Positions 48,679-57,364 of a stretch of DNA of 64,000 nucleotides are shown piece by piece (the stretch's first letter is position 1; each line of letters begins with the position of its first letter). Position numbers and translations under genes: made by a program. The notes beneath the pieces are model-generated. The model saw only the letters and a program-made list of their open reading frames with translations. It ran no database searches and was not told the DNA's origin. The DNA is from DATBGZ01 sp036557785 (GTDB taxonomy: Bacteria; Actinomycetota; Actinomycetes; Mycobacteriales; Micromonosporaceae). Location: contig DATBGZ010000037.1 of NCBI GenBank assembly GCA_036557785.1, positions 62,001 to 126,000 on the forward strand, written 5' to 3'.

Positions 48679-49659
48679 ATGCCACAATCGTCAGTTTCCG
48701 TGCGCCGCCGCCTCACGGCCGCCGTCGTCACGATCGGCGGGGTGGTGGTACTCGCCGTGGCCGCGATCGTCTCGTGGTCCTGGCGATCGCAACTGCCCGA
48801 CCCGGTCGCCTCGCACTGGGGCAAGGGCGACATTCCGAACGGCTTCTCGTCGCTCTCCTCGTTCATCGGCACCCTGATCGGCCTGGGCCTGGTCCTGGTG
48901 CTCGGCTTCGGCGCGGTCACCTGGGCGTTGGGCCAATCGGCGGTGATCCGCCGCATCGGCGCGGGAGCAACGGTCTGGGCAGCCCTGTTCCTCTCGATCA
49001 TTCTGGTCGGCACTCTGGCGAACCAGCGCGGTCTGGTCGACGCCCGCGACGCCCGCGGTCTGGGCTCGCTGATCGTCATCGCCGTCCTGGGCTCGCTGGT
49101 GCCGGCCGTGATCGTCGCGGTGGCCGTCCCCGGCGACCCGCCGCAGCCCACCGACGTGGCGCCGGCGCCCGACGCGCCCCGCGCGAGGCTCCTCGGCGGC
49201 GAGAGCACCTCCTGGACCGGCCGGCAGTCCTCGCCCATGGTCTTCGTGATCGGCGTTCCGGCGACCGCGCTGATCGTCGGGCTGGCCGTGTGGACGCGGT
49301 TGTGGGGTGTGCTGGCCGTCGTTGCCGTGGTCCTCGTCCTGCTGGTGAGCATGTCGTCGCTCGTGGTCCGGGTGGACCGCTCGGGTCTCACGGTGCGATC
49401 CGGCGTTGGCCTGCCGCGCTACCGGGTGCCGCTCGACGAGATCGTTCGTGCCGACGTCACGCAGGTCTCGCCGTTGGGCGACTTCGGCGGGTGGGGTTGG
49501 CGGGTGGGCCGCGGCGGTCGCGTCGGCGTCGTGCTGCGCTCCGGCGAGGGGCTGCTGGTCGAGCGGACGGGTGGGCGATCGATTGTCGTCACCGTCGATG
49601 ACGCCGCCACCGCGGCCGGCGTGATCAATGCGCTCGCCGACCGCGCCCGCGCCCACTGA
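48679..49659 (+). CDS. DUF1648-type membrane protein
   Basis: 326 aa from ATG 48679 with SD TAGGAGC. After TM1 comes the DUF1648 motif LPDPVASHWGKGDIPNGF, then several more transmembrane segments and a C-terminal PH-like beta domain (LVVRVDRSGLTVRSGVGLPRYRVPLDEIV). DUF1648/SdpI-type proteins include immunity proteins, but for this larger version no function is known. It stands downstream of the TMEM175-like gene in the same direction, 46 nt apart. Confidence 0.85.
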   Translation: MPQSSVSVRRRLTAAVVTIGGVVVLAVAAIVSWSWRSQLPDPVASHWGKGDIPNGFSSLSSFIGTLIGLGLVLVLGFGAVTWALGQSAVIRRIGAGATVWAALFLSIILVGTLANQRGLVDARDARGLGSLIVIAVLGSLVPAVIVAVAVPGDPPQPTDVAPAPDAPRARLLGGESTSWTGRQSSPMVFVIGVPATALIVGLAVWTRLWGVLAVVAVVLVLLVSMSSLVVRVDRSGLTVRSGVGLPRYRVPLDEIVRADVTQVSPLGDFGGWGWRVGRGGRVGVVLRSGEGLLVERTGGRSIVVTVDDAATAAGVINALADRARAH

Positions 49660-49728
49660 CCCGATGGTTGCGATTCCTGGCGCGATGGTCCCTGGCGACA
49701 GCCAGGCCCGGCGGGCAGGATCGAGGGC

Positions 49729-50337
49729 ATGTCAACAGCACTGATCGTCGTCGACGTGCAGGAGTCGTTCCGCCAGCGCCCGCTCTGGGCGACCGCCTCC
49801 AATCCCGACATCGTCACCGACGTCAATCGCCTCGTGGACGCCGCCCGCGAGCGGAATGAGCTCGTGGTCTGGGTGCTGCACGCTGAGGCGGGCAGTGGGG
49901 GCGATTTCGACCCCGCCAACGGGCACGTACGGCCGATCGAGGGTCTGCGGCCCCGCGAGGGCGAGCCCGTCGTGACGAAGACGTCCCACAACGCCTTCAC
50001 CACCCCGAACCTGCAGCAGATCCTCGTCTCCTACGGGATCAGGCACGTCGTGGTCTGCGGCATCCGTACCGAGCAGTGCGTCGAGACCACCGCCCGCGTG
50101 GCGAGCGATCTGGGCTACGAGGTGACCTTCGTGACCGAGGCGACGGTGACCTTCCCCGCCCCGCACCGTGACGCGCCGGAGCACCTCAGCGTGGGCGAAC
50201 TGCTGGCCGACCCGCGGACGCTGCCGGTCGACGCGATCCTCGCCCGGACGGAGTACGCGCTCGCCGGCAGGTTCGCGACGATCGCCACCGTGGCGCAGGT
50301 GGTCGGCGACCGGGAATCCGCGCTGAGCACCCCCTGA
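49729..50337 (+). CDS. isochorismatase-family cysteine hydrolase
   Basis: 202 aa. Catalytic triad positions of the superfamily: D in LIVVDVQESF, K in VTKTSHNAF and C in GIRTEQCVETTARVASDLGY, with the cis-peptide before it. Members hydrolyse isochorismate, nicotinamide, carbamoyl-sarcosine and related amides; here the substrate cannot be chosen. It lies just before the acpS repeat region. Confidence 0.9.
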   Translation: MSTALIVVDVQESFRQRPLWATASNPDIVTDVNRLVDAARERNELVVWVLHAEAGSGGDFDPANGHVRPIEGLRPREGEPVVTKTSHNAFTTPNLQQILVSYGIRHVVVCGIRTEQCVETTARVASDLGYEVTFVTEATVTFPAPHRDAPEHLSVGELLADPRTLPVDAILARTEYALAGRFATIATVAQVVGDRESALSTP

Positions 50338-50392
50338 CCCCGCTCGTCATGCCGTCTCGTGCAGGTCCCCGATGCCGGACCATCCAGCGGTC

Positions 50393-50404
50393 TAGGCTGC
50401 CGAT
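50393..50404 (+). promoter_or_regulatory. -10 element of a leaderless promoter (acpS leader)
   Basis: TAGGCT (50393-50398) is 6 nt upstream of GTG 50405, the first codon of the mini-ORF chain leading to acpS. Confidence 0.55.
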
Positions 50405-50506
50405 GTGATCCGGGGCGAAGCCGTGGGCGGGCAGGCGTGATCGGGCGGGGCGAAGCCGTGGGCGGGCCGGAGTGATCGGGCGGGGCGAAGCCGTGGGCGG
50501 GACAGG
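50405..50506 (+). repeat. three 32-35 bp tandem repeats forming GTGA-coupled mini-ORFs before acpS
   Basis: Units at 50405-50436, 50437-50471 and 50472-50506 each begin GTGATC and share the core GGGGCGAAGCCGTGGGCGGG. Each reads as a mini-ORF: MIRGEAVGGQA (50405-50440), MIGRGEAVGGPE (50437-50475) and MIGRGEAVGGTG (50472-50510). Each TGA overlaps the next GTG as GTGA, and the third overlaps the acpS start. The units are thus an unbroken stop-start relay into acpS. Whether it is translated is unknown. Confidence 0.85.
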
Positions 50507-50887
50507 GTGATTGTGGCGGTCGGGATCGACGTGGTGTTGGTCGAACGCTTCGGCCGCGCCCTGCAACGCACGCCGTTGCTGGGGGAGCGACTCTTCACCG
50601 AGGCCGAGCGCCACACGCCCTCCGGCCTGGCCCGGCCGTACGAGTCGCTCGCCGCGCGGTTCGCCGCGAAGGAGGCGGTGGCGAAGGCGCTCGGTGCCCC
50701 GAACGGCCTCAACTGGCACGACTGCGAGGTGGTCACCGATCACGACGGGCGGCCGTGGTTGACCGTCGCCGGTACGGTCGCCGCCGCCTCGGCCGAGCGG
50801 GGTATCACCCGCTGGCACCTGTCGCTGTCGCACGATGGTGGCATCGCGTCGGCCATGGTCCTCGCCGAGGGCGACGATCCCCGTTAA
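50507..50887 (+). CDS. acpS: holo-[acyl-carrier-protein] synthase
   Basis: 126 aa from GTG 50507. Motifs of AcpS-type phosphopantetheinyl transferases: GIDVVLVERF (Mg-binding Asp) and RFAAKEAVAKALG (Glu, Lys), then WHLSLSHDGG at the C-terminus. It transfers 4'-phosphopantetheine from CoA to apo-ACP for fatty-acid synthesis. The start codon is the fourth GTGAT in the repeat array, so initiation may depend on coupling from the third mini-ORF. It is 19 nt upstream of nnr. Confidence 0.95.
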   Translation: MIVAVGIDVVLVERFGRALQRTPLLGERLFTEAERHTPSGLARPYESLAARFAAKEAVAKALGAPNGLNWHDCEVVTDHDGRPWLTVAGTVAAASAERGITRWHLSLSHDGGIASAMVLAEGDDPR

Positions 50888-50906
50888 CAGCCGAAGGGGG
50901 CGGTCG

Positions 50907-52385
50907 ATGAGGGGTGCATGGCGGGCGGCCGACGTACGGGCCGCCGAGGCAAAGCTGATGCAGGCGCTGCCGGAGCTGACGCTCATGGGGCGCGCCGCCG
51001 AGGGCCTGGCCCGTCGGTGCGCGCAACTGCTCGCCGACACCGGTGTCTACGGCTCGCGGGTGCTGCTGCTCGTCGGCGGTGGGAACAACGGCGGCGACGC
51101 CCTGTTCGCGGGCGCGTTGCTGGCCCGGCGGGGGGCGGCCGTACGGGCGCTCCTGCTGGCGCCGGAGAAGGCCCATGCGCAGGGGCTCGCCGCGCTGCGG
51201 GACGCCGGTGGGCGGGTGACGAGCGCGGCCAGCGATGGCGAGGTCGACCGGGCCCTGCATGAGTCCACAGTGGACCTCGTGGTCGATGGCATCGTGGGCA
51301 TCGGGGCCAAGGGCTCTCTGCGCGGCACCGCGGCCGCGGCCGTACGGGTGCTGGATGCCTGGGACGCCGCCGAGCGCCCGGCCGTGGTGGCCGTCGACGT
51401 GCCCTCGGGCGTGGCGGTCGACACGGGCGCGGTGGAGGGTCCGGTGGTGCGCGCCGACGTCACGGTCACCTTCGGCTGCCTCAAGCCCGCGCTGGTCGTG
51501 GGCCCGGCCGCCGCCCTCGCGGGACTCGTCGACACGGTCGACATTGGACTGTCCACACCGGACGCCCCGCCCGCGGTCCAGGTGCCCGATCTCGACGACA
51601 TCGCGTCATGGTGGCCACTGCCCGGGCCGGCGTCGGACAAGTACACGCGCGGCGTGGCCGGGCTCGCCACGGGCTCGGCAGGCTTTCCGGGCGCGGCTCT
51701 GCTCTCCGCCGCGGGTGCGCTGGCTGGACCGACCGGCATGGTGCGCTACGCCGGGCCGGTCGCCGGCGACGTGGTGCGGGCACATCCGTCCGTGGTCGCG
51801 GGCCCGAGCGTGGGGCGGGCGGGTCGCGTGCAGGCCTGGCTCGTGGGCTGCGGCACCGGCACCGACGAGCGGGCGCTGGGCGAGTTGCGCGCCGTGCTCG
51901 CCGCGCCCGTACCGGTGGTGGTCGACGCGGACGGGCTCACCCTGGCCGGTGAGCCCGACATGGCCGAGGCGATCCGCGCGCGCGACGCGCCGACGGTGGT
52001 GACGCCCCATGACCGGGAGTACCAGCGGATCGCGGGCGAGGTGGTCGGGCCCGATCGGGTGGCGGCGGCGCGTGGTCTGGCCCAGCGACTCGGGGTGACG
52101 GTGCTGCTCAAGGGCGACCGGACCGTGGTGGCCGACCCCGACGGGGACGCCTGGGTGAACCCCACCGGTTCGCCGGTGCTCGCCACGGCCGGAACCGGGG
52201 ACGTGCTGGCCGGGCTGCTGGTCTCGCTCCTGGCGGCCGGGTTACCCGCACCCCGGGCGGCCCTGGCAGCCGCCTTCGTGCACGGCCTCGCCGGCCGCCA
52301 CGCCGCGTCGCGGCGGCCGGTGACCTCACAGGACGTCGCGGTGGCGCTACCCGTCGTGATCGGATCTCTGCTGTCCGCCTACTGA
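50907..52385 (+). CDS. nnr: bifunctional NAD(P)H-hydrate epimerase/dehydratase
   Basis: 492 aa from ATG 50907 behind GAAGGGGG. The N-terminal YjeF_N epimerase domain has LLVGGGNNGGDALFAGALLARRG (split as VGGGNNGGDA) and a DGIVGIG motif. The C-terminal ADP-dependent dehydratase has ADGLTLAG, VVTPHDREYQRI and the ribokinase-type signature TAGTGDVLAG. The enzyme repairs damaged (hydrated) NADH and NADPH. Its place between acpS and alr matches the common actinobacterial order. Confidence 0.95.
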   Translation: MRGAWRAADVRAAEAKLMQALPELTLMGRAAEGLARRCAQLLADTGVYGSRVLLLVGGGNNGGDALFAGALLARRGAAVRALLLAPEKAHAQGLAALRDAGGRVTSAASDGEVDRALHESTVDLVVDGIVGIGAKGSLRGTAAAAVRVLDAWDAAERPAVVAVDVPSGVAVDTGAVEGPVVRADVTVTFGCLKPALVVGPAAALAGLVDTVDIGLSTPDAPPAVQVPDLDDIASWWPLPGPASDKYTRGVAGLATGSAGFPGAALLSAAGALAGPTGMVRYAGPVAGDVVRAHPSVVAGPSVGRAGRVQAWLVGCGTGTDERALGELRAVLAAPVPVVVDADGLTLAGEPDMAEAIRARDAPTVVTPHDREYQRIAGEVVGPDRVAAARGLAQRLGVTVLLKGDRTVVADPDGDAWVNPTGSPVLATAGTGDVLAGLLVSLLAAGLPAPRAALAAAFVHGLAGRHAASRRPVTSQDVAVALPVVIGSLLSAY

Positions 52386-52389
52386 CCGG

Positions 52390-52401
52390 TAAGATCTGGA
52401 C
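52390..52401 (+). promoter_or_regulatory. -10 element of a leaderless promoter (alr)
   Basis: TAAGAT (52390-52395) is 6 nt upstream of ATG 52402. Confidence 0.55.
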
Positions 52402-53550
52402 ATGTGGCAGGCCGAGGTGCGCGTCGATCTTGACGCGATCGAGCACAACGTGCGCCTGCTGCGCGAGATCGCCGCGTCGTCCGGCGCCGAGGTCATGGCC
52501 GTGGTGAAGGGCGACGGGTACGGGCACGGGATGGTGACGGCGGCCCGGGCGGCGCTGCGCGGCGGGGCCACCTGGCTCGGTGCGTGCACGGTCGGCGAGG
52601 CGCTGGCCCTGCGCGCCGCCGGGGTCACGGCTCCCGTCTTCGCCTGGCTCATCTCGCCGGGCGTCGCCCTCGCCCCGGCGCTCGAGGCGGGCGTGGATCT
52701 CGGGACCGGCACGATCGCCCAGCTCGCGGAGATCGTCGGTGCCGCACGCCGTACGGGCATCGCTGCCCGGGTGCACCTCAAGCTCGACACCGGGCTGTCC
52801 CGTGGCGGCGCCGTGGCCGGGGACTGGCCCGCCCTCTGCGAGGCGGCGGCCAAGGCGCAGGCCGACGGCACCATCGCCGTGGTCGGCGCGTGGAGCCACC
52901 TGGCCCACGCCGACGAGCCGGGGCACCCCACCAACGACGCGCAGTTGGCCGCGTTCCACGACGGCCTCGCGACGGCCGAGCGGCTCGGCCTCGCCCCGCG
53001 CTACCGGCACCTGGCGAACTCCGCCGCCACGCTGACACGGTCAGAGACGCACTTCGATCTCGTGCGACCCGGGATCGCCTGCTATGGCCTGAATCCGGTG
53101 CCCAGGCTGGACATGGCGCTGCGTCCGGCGATGACCGTGCGGGCGCGGGTCGTGCTCACCAAGCGCGTCCCCGCCGGTCAGGGCGTCTCCTACGGGCACA
53201 CGTACCAGACCCCGGGGCCGGCGACGCTCGCGCTCGTGCCGCTCGGGTACGCCGACGGGGTCCCGCGTGCCGCGAGCAACCGGGCGTTCGTCCACTTGGC
53301 CGGCGCGAACCGGCGCATCGCCGGCCGGGTCTGCATGGACCAGATCGTGCTGGACTGTGGCGATGACGCGGTGGCCGCGGGCGACGTGGCGGTGCTGTTC
53401 GGACCGGGCGAGGATGGCGAGCCGACCGCCGACGACTGGGCCAGGGCGGTGGACACGATCAACTACGAGATCGTGACGCGGTTCGGCAGCACCCGGGTGC
53501 CTCGGGTCTACAGTGGAGCCCTCACGGAGGGCGTCGAGGTCGATCGATGA
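52402..53550 (+). CDS. alr: alanine racemase
   Basis: 382 aa. The PLP lysine is K36 in VVKGDGYGHG, and the opposing catalytic base is Y264 in GVSYGHTY. RVCMDQIVLD and the ALVPLGYADGVPRA barrel strands complete the fold. It interconverts L- and D-alanine for peptidoglycan. The motif has KGDGYGHG instead of the usual KADAYGHG. The stop overlaps the next start by ATGA. Confidence 0.95.
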   Translation: MWQAEVRVDLDAIEHNVRLLREIAASSGAEVMAVVKGDGYGHGMVTAARAALRGGATWLGACTVGEALALRAAGVTAPVFAWLISPGVALAPALEAGVDLGTGTIAQLAEIVGAARRTGIAARVHLKLDTGLSRGGAVAGDWPALCEAAAKAQADGTIAVVGAWSHLAHADEPGHPTNDAQLAAFHDGLATAERLGLAPRYRHLANSAATLTRSETHFDLVRPGIACYGLNPVPRLDMALRPAMTVRARVVLTKRVPAGQGVSYGHTYQTPGPATLALVPLGYADGVPRAASNRAFVHLAGANRRIAGRVCMDQIVLDCGDDAVAAGDVAVLFGPGEDGEPTADDWARAVDTINYEIVTRFGSTRVPRVYSGALTEGVEVDR

Positions 53551-54674
53551 GTGAGGGTGTTCTCGAACCGCCGCGTCGCAGCGGCGGCCGTGGTCGGGTC
53601 GCCGCTGGAGTCGTGGGCGGCCTGGTGGGACTCGCGGCCGCCGGGGTGGCGGCCGGACTCGCCGCCGAGCGAACGCTGCTGCGGCGCCAGAAGCGCGTCG
53701 TGGGGCACGATCCGTACGCCGACGAGCCATTCGGCGAGCTGCCCGCCGACGAGTACCGCACGATCGTCACGGCCGAGGGCGTGCCGCTGCACGTCGAGAT
53801 CACGGCCCCGCGCTGGGGGACCGGGGGCCAACCCCGCCGTCGCGGTGCCGAGGTCACGGTCGTCTTCATCCACGGCTTCTGCCTCGACATGGGCACGTTC
53901 CACTTCCAGCGCCAGGCACTCTCCCGCGTCGAGGGGGTGCGGACCGTCTCGTACGACCAGCCCGGGCATGGCCGATCGGGCCGGTTGGAGAAGGGCGAGT
54001 ACACGCTGGAGATGCTCGCCTCGGCGCTGCGCAAGGTGATCGAGGAGTGCGCGCCCCGAGACGGCGCCGTCGTACTCTTCGGGCACTCCATGGGTGGCAT
54101 GGCGATCATGGCACTGGCCGACCTCGTGCCGGAGCTGTTCACCGGTTCCGGGCGGGTCGCCGGTGTGGTGCTCGCGAACACGTCGGCGGGCGGGGTCACG
54201 TTCGGCCTGCCGGAGGTGGTGGTGCGCTTCCGCGGCCGCCTGCTGCCGTTGATCTCCGGGGCCGGTACCGCGACGGCGACCGTGCTCGACCGCGCTCGCG
54301 CATCCGCCAGTGACCTGGCCTGGCTGCTGACCCGGCGGTACGGGTTCGGCTCGGAGGGCGGGAGCCCGGCGCTGGTGTCCTATGTGGAGCAGATGATCAC
54401 GGCCACGTCGACCGAATCGGTGGCCCGCTACATGCGAGCGCTCTACAGCCACGACCGCGAGCCGGGACTGCCTGTGCTCAAGCCGGTCCCCGTCCTGCTC
54501 ATCGCAGGCGAACAGGACCGGGTCACCCCGGTCGAGCACTCACGGGCGATCGCGCGAGCGTTGCCGCACGCGGAACTCGCCGTCATCCCCGGCGCCGGCC
54601 ACGTGGCGTTGGTGGAGCGCGGCGATGACGTGAACGCGGTCCTGCTTCCCTTCGTCCGTAGGATCGGTGCGTGA
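53547..54674 (+). CDS. alpha/beta hydrolase with N-terminal membrane anchor
   Basis: 375 aa. One N-terminal hydrophobic segment (VAAGVVGGLVGLAAAGVAAG) is followed by the hydrolase core: FIHGFCLDMG, nucleophile GHSMGG, acid in AGEQDRVTP and His in GAGHVALVER. It is conserved at this place between alr and tsaE in many Actinobacteria (recalled from mycobacteria). Substrate unknown, possibly a lipid ester. It is coupled to tsaE by GTGA. Confidence 0.9.
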   Translation: MSEGVLEPPRRSGGRGRVAAGVVGGLVGLAAAGVAAGLAAERTLLRRQKRVVGHDPYADEPFGELPADEYRTIVTAEGVPLHVEITAPRWGTGGQPRRRGAEVTVVFIHGFCLDMGTFHFQRQALSRVEGVRTVSYDQPGHGRSGRLEKGEYTLEMLASALRKVIEECAPRDGAVVLFGHSMGGMAIMALADLVPELFTGSGRVAGVVLANTSAGGVTFGLPEVVVRFRGRLLPLISGAGTATATVLDRARASASDLAWLLTRRYGFGSEGGSPALVSYVEQMITATSTESVARYMRALYSHDREPGLPVLKPVPVLLIAGEQDRVTPVEHSRAIARALPHAELAVIPGAGHVALVERGDDVNAVLLPFVRRIGA

Positions 54675-55165
54675 CCGCGATCGAGTTGCGGACCGCCGAC
54701 GACACCCGCGACCTGGGCCGCCGGCTCGCCGCGGTGCTGCGGGCTGGAGATCTCGTGATCCTCGATGGGCCGCTCGGCGCCGGCAAGACCGTGCTGGCGC
54801 AGGGAATCGGTGACGGCCTCGGTGTGCTGGGCGCCGTCACGTCGCCGACGTTCGTGATCGCCCGGGTGCACCGGCCGCACCCGACGCGGGGGCGCGCCCT
54901 GCCCCTCGTGCACGTCGACGCCTACCGGCTCGGCGGCATCGCCGAGGTGGACGACCTGGATCTCGATACCGGTCTGGAGGAGGCGGTGACGGTGGTCGAA
55001 TGGGGCGGCGGAAAGGTGGAGCGGCTCGCCGACGCACACCTGCTCGTACGGCTGAGCCGGCATGAGGACGACAGCCGCACGGCGCACCTGCGGGGCGTGG
55101 GCGGCGACTGGGCGAGCCGGCTGCTGTCGCTGGATCTCGCCGCGGGTCCGGTCGGGCGCGGGTAG
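54671..55165 (+). CDS. tsaE: tRNA t6A synthesis ATPase TsaE
   Basis: 164 aa from GTG 54671. P-loop GPLGAGKT (about residues 34-41), SPTFVIARVH and HVDAYRLGG motifs. TsaE works with TsaB and TsaD to make N6-threonylcarbamoyladenosine at tRNA position 37. Its stop codon TAG forms part of the TAGGGT -10 of tsaB. Confidence 0.95.
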   Translation: MTAIELRTADDTRDLGRRLAAVLRAGDLVILDGPLGAGKTVLAQGIGDGLGVLGAVTSPTFVIARVHRPHPTRGRALPLVHVDAYRLGGIAEVDDLDLDTGLEEAVTVVEWGGGKVERLADAHLLVRLSRHEDDSRTAHLRGVGGDWASRLLSLDLAAGPVGRG

Positions 55166-55175
55166 GGTTCCGCTC
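55163..55175 (+). promoter_or_regulatory. -10 element of a leaderless promoter (tsaB), overlapping tsaE stop
   Basis: TAGGGT (55163-55168) is 7 nt before GTG 55176 and shares its first three bases with the tsaE stop codon. Confidence 0.45.
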
Positions 55176-55859
55176 GTGCTCGTGCTCGTGCTGGACACCG
55201 CCACCCCCGCGGTCACCGCGGCGGTCGTGCTCGTCGATCCCATGGCCAGCGGCCGGACCGGTGTGCGAGCGCTCTCGGCGCGGTGTGTCACGGACGCCCG
55301 TGCCCACGGCGAGCTGCTCGCCCCCGCGGTCGCGTCGGTGCTCTCCGCGGCGGGCGTCAGCGGCCGTGACCTCGCGGCCATCGTCGCGGGCGTGGGGCCC
55401 GGGCCGTTCACCGGCCTGCGGGTGGGGCTCGCGACCGGCGCCTCGATCGGCCAGGCGCTGGGGATCCCGACCTACGGCGTGTGCTCGCTCGACGCGATCG
55501 GTACCGCCGCCCGAGCGGCGAGCCTGGTCGCCACGGATGCCCGTCGCAAGGAGATCTACTGGGGTGTCTATCGCGGCGGTGTCGCGTTGACCGAGCCCGC
55601 CGTGGACCGGCCCGAGCGCGTCGCCGAACTGCTCGCGGGTAGCGAGGTCGAGGTCGCATTGGGCGACGGCGCCCACCGGTACGCCGCTGCGCTGCCGTGG
55701 CCGTACCTCGACGAGCCGCGCTATCCGCCGCCGGTCGCGCTCGCCTGCCTCGCCGCCGACCGGGTGCGCCACCGGGCACCCGGCGAGATCCTCACCCCGC
55801 TCTACCTGCGCCGGCCCGATGTCGCCGAGCCGCACGCGCCCAAGGCCGTGGCGCGATGA
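55176..55859 (+). CDS. tsaB: tRNA t6A synthesis protein TsaB
   Basis: 227 aa. Three in-frame GTGs (55176, 55182, 55188) occur in a GTGCTC hexamer repeat giving VLVLVLVLDTAT; 55176 is favoured by the -10 spacing. The ASKHA-type GVGPGPFTGLRVGLATG motif identifies TsaB, the scaffold partner of TsaD. The stop overlaps the rimI start by ATGA. Confidence 0.95.
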   Translation: MLVLVLDTATPAVTAAVVLVDPMASGRTGVRALSARCVTDARAHGELLAPAVASVLSAAGVSGRDLAAIVAGVGPGPFTGLRVGLATGASIGQALGIPTYGVCSLDAIGTAARAASLVATDARRKEIYWGVYRGGVALTEPAVDRPERVAELLAGSEVEVALGDGAHRYAAALPWPYLDEPRYPPPVALACLAADRVRHRAPGEILTPLYLRRPDVAEPHAPKAVAR

Positions 55860-56308
55860 GAACCGTGACGCTGGGGCGGCTGCGCTGGTTCCACCTCGAC
55901 CAGGTGCTCGCCATCGAGGCCGACCTCTTCGGTGCGGAGCACTGGTCGCCGGCGATGTTCTGGAACGAACTCGCCAACGGGCATCACTACGTCGCTGCGC
56001 TCGAGGGCGACAGTGTTGTCGGGTATGCCGGGATCGCCGTCGTTCGCCCCGAGGCGTGGGTGAACAACATCGCCGTGCGGCGTGACCGCCAGCGCCTCGG
56101 CATCGGCCGGCTCCTGCTCGACGAGCTGCTCGCGCACGCGCGGGACCGGGGTGCGACGCACACGCTGCTCGAGGTCGCGGCCGACAACGCCCCGGCTCAG
56201 AAGATGTACGCCGGGTACGGCTTCGAGATCGTCGGCGTACGCCGCGGCTACTACCAGCCGAGCAACACCGATGCGCTGGTGATGCGAAGGGACGAACCGC
56301 ATGCCTGA
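55856..56308 (+). CDS. rimI: ribosomal-protein-alanine N-acetyltransferase RimI
   Basis: 150 aa from ATG 55856. GNAT fold with VNNIAVRRDRQRLGIGRLLLDELL (acetyl-CoA loop RQRLGIG) and AAQKMYAGYGFEIVGVRRGYY-type C-terminus (seen as APAQKMYAGYGFE). It acetylates the N-terminus of ribosomal protein S18 and possibly others. It overlaps tsaB by 4 nt and tsaD by 8 nt. Confidence 0.93.
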   Translation: MRTVTLGRLRWFHLDQVLAIEADLFGAEHWSPAMFWNELANGHHYVAALEGDSVVGYAGIAVVRPEAWVNNIAVRRDRQRLGIGRLLLDELLAHARDRGATHTLLEVAADNAPAQKMYAGYGFEIVGVRRGYYQPSNTDALVMRRDEPHA

Positions 56309-57344
56309 ACCGCTGGTCCTGGGCATCGAGACATCCTGCGACGAGACCGGCGTCGGGGTCGTCCGCGGGTCCACGCTCCTCGCCGACGAGGTCGCGTCCA
56401 GTGTGGACGAACACGCGCGGTATGGCGGGGTGGTGCCGGAGGTTGCGAGCCGGGCCCACCTCGAGGCGATGGTGCCGACCGTGCAGCGGGCGCTGCGCAC
56501 CGCCGGAGTGCGACTCTCCGATGTGGACGCGATTGCGGTGACGGCGGGCCCTGGGCTGGCCGGGGCCCTGCTCGTGGGGATCGCTGCGGCGAAGGGATAT
56601 GCGGTCGCGACGGAGAAGCCGATCTATGGCGTGAACCACCTCGCCGCCCACGTGGCCGTGGACATGCTCGAGCACGGCCCGCTGCCATCGCCGTCGGTGG
56701 CGCTGCTCGTCTCGGGCGGGCACTCGTCGCTGCTGCTGGTCGAGGATCTCGCGGGGCGGGTTCAGCCGCTGGGCGCCACGATCGACGACGCGGCGGGCGA
56801 GGCGTACGACAAGGTCGCCCGCCTGCTGGGCATGCCGTTCCCGGGCGGACCGCCGGTCGACCGCGCGGCGCAGGAGGGCAATCCGGACGCGGTCGCGTTT
56901 CCGCGCGGGCTCACGCAGAGCCGCGACGTCGCCGAGCATCGCTTCGACTTCTCGTTCTCCGGCCTGAAGACCGCGGTGGCGCGCTGGCTGGAGAAGCGGC
57001 TGCGCGATGGCGAGACCATCCCGGTCTCGGATGTCGCGGCCAGCTTCCAGGAGGCGGTCTGCGACGTGCTCACGGCCAAGGCCGTCGATGCCTGCCGGGA
57101 GTACGGCATCGACACGCTCGTGATCGGCGGCGGCGTGGCCGCCAACTCACGGTTGCGCAGCCTCGCCGAGGCCCGGTGCGACAAGGAGGGCATCGCGCTG
57201 CGCGTGCCACGGGCGCGGCTCTGCACGGACAACGGCGCCATGGTGGCGGCCCTGGGCGCACATCTGATGGCCGCGGGTCGCGCGCCCAGTGCGCTGGATC
57301 TGCCGGCCGACCCGGCGCTGCCGGTCGCTACAGTGACCGTCTGA
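56301..57344 (+). CDS. tsaD: tRNA t6A transferase TsaD
   Basis: 347 aa from ATG 56301. Motifs: LGIETSCDETGVG, metal-binding HLAAHVAVD (two His), LLVSGGHSSLLL, GEAYDKVARLLGMPFPGGP and VIGGGVAANSRLR. It transfers the threonylcarbamoyl group to A37 of ANN-reading tRNAs. It follows rimI with an 8-nt overlap. A small conserved-type gene follows after 20 nt. Confidence 0.96.
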   Translation: MPEPLVLGIETSCDETGVGVVRGSTLLADEVASSVDEHARYGGVVPEVASRAHLEAMVPTVQRALRTAGVRLSDVDAIAVTAGPGLAGALLVGIAAAKGYAVATEKPIYGVNHLAAHVAVDMLEHGPLPSPSVALLVSGGHSSLLLVEDLAGRVQPLGATIDDAAGEAYDKVARLLGMPFPGGPPVDRAAQEGNPDAVAFPRGLTQSRDVAEHRFDFSFSGLKTAVARWLEKRLRDGETIPVSDVAASFQEAVCDVLTAKAVDACREYGIDTLVIGGGVAANSRLRSLAEARCDKEGIALRVPRARLCTDNGAMVAALGAHLMAAGRAPSALDLPADPALPVATVTV

Positions 57345-57364
57345 GCCGCCGGGAGGGACGCGCC

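Noticed and set aside
50405..50506. CRISPR array
   Set aside because: Repeats abut directly without spacers and there are no cas genes; they are tandem repeats.
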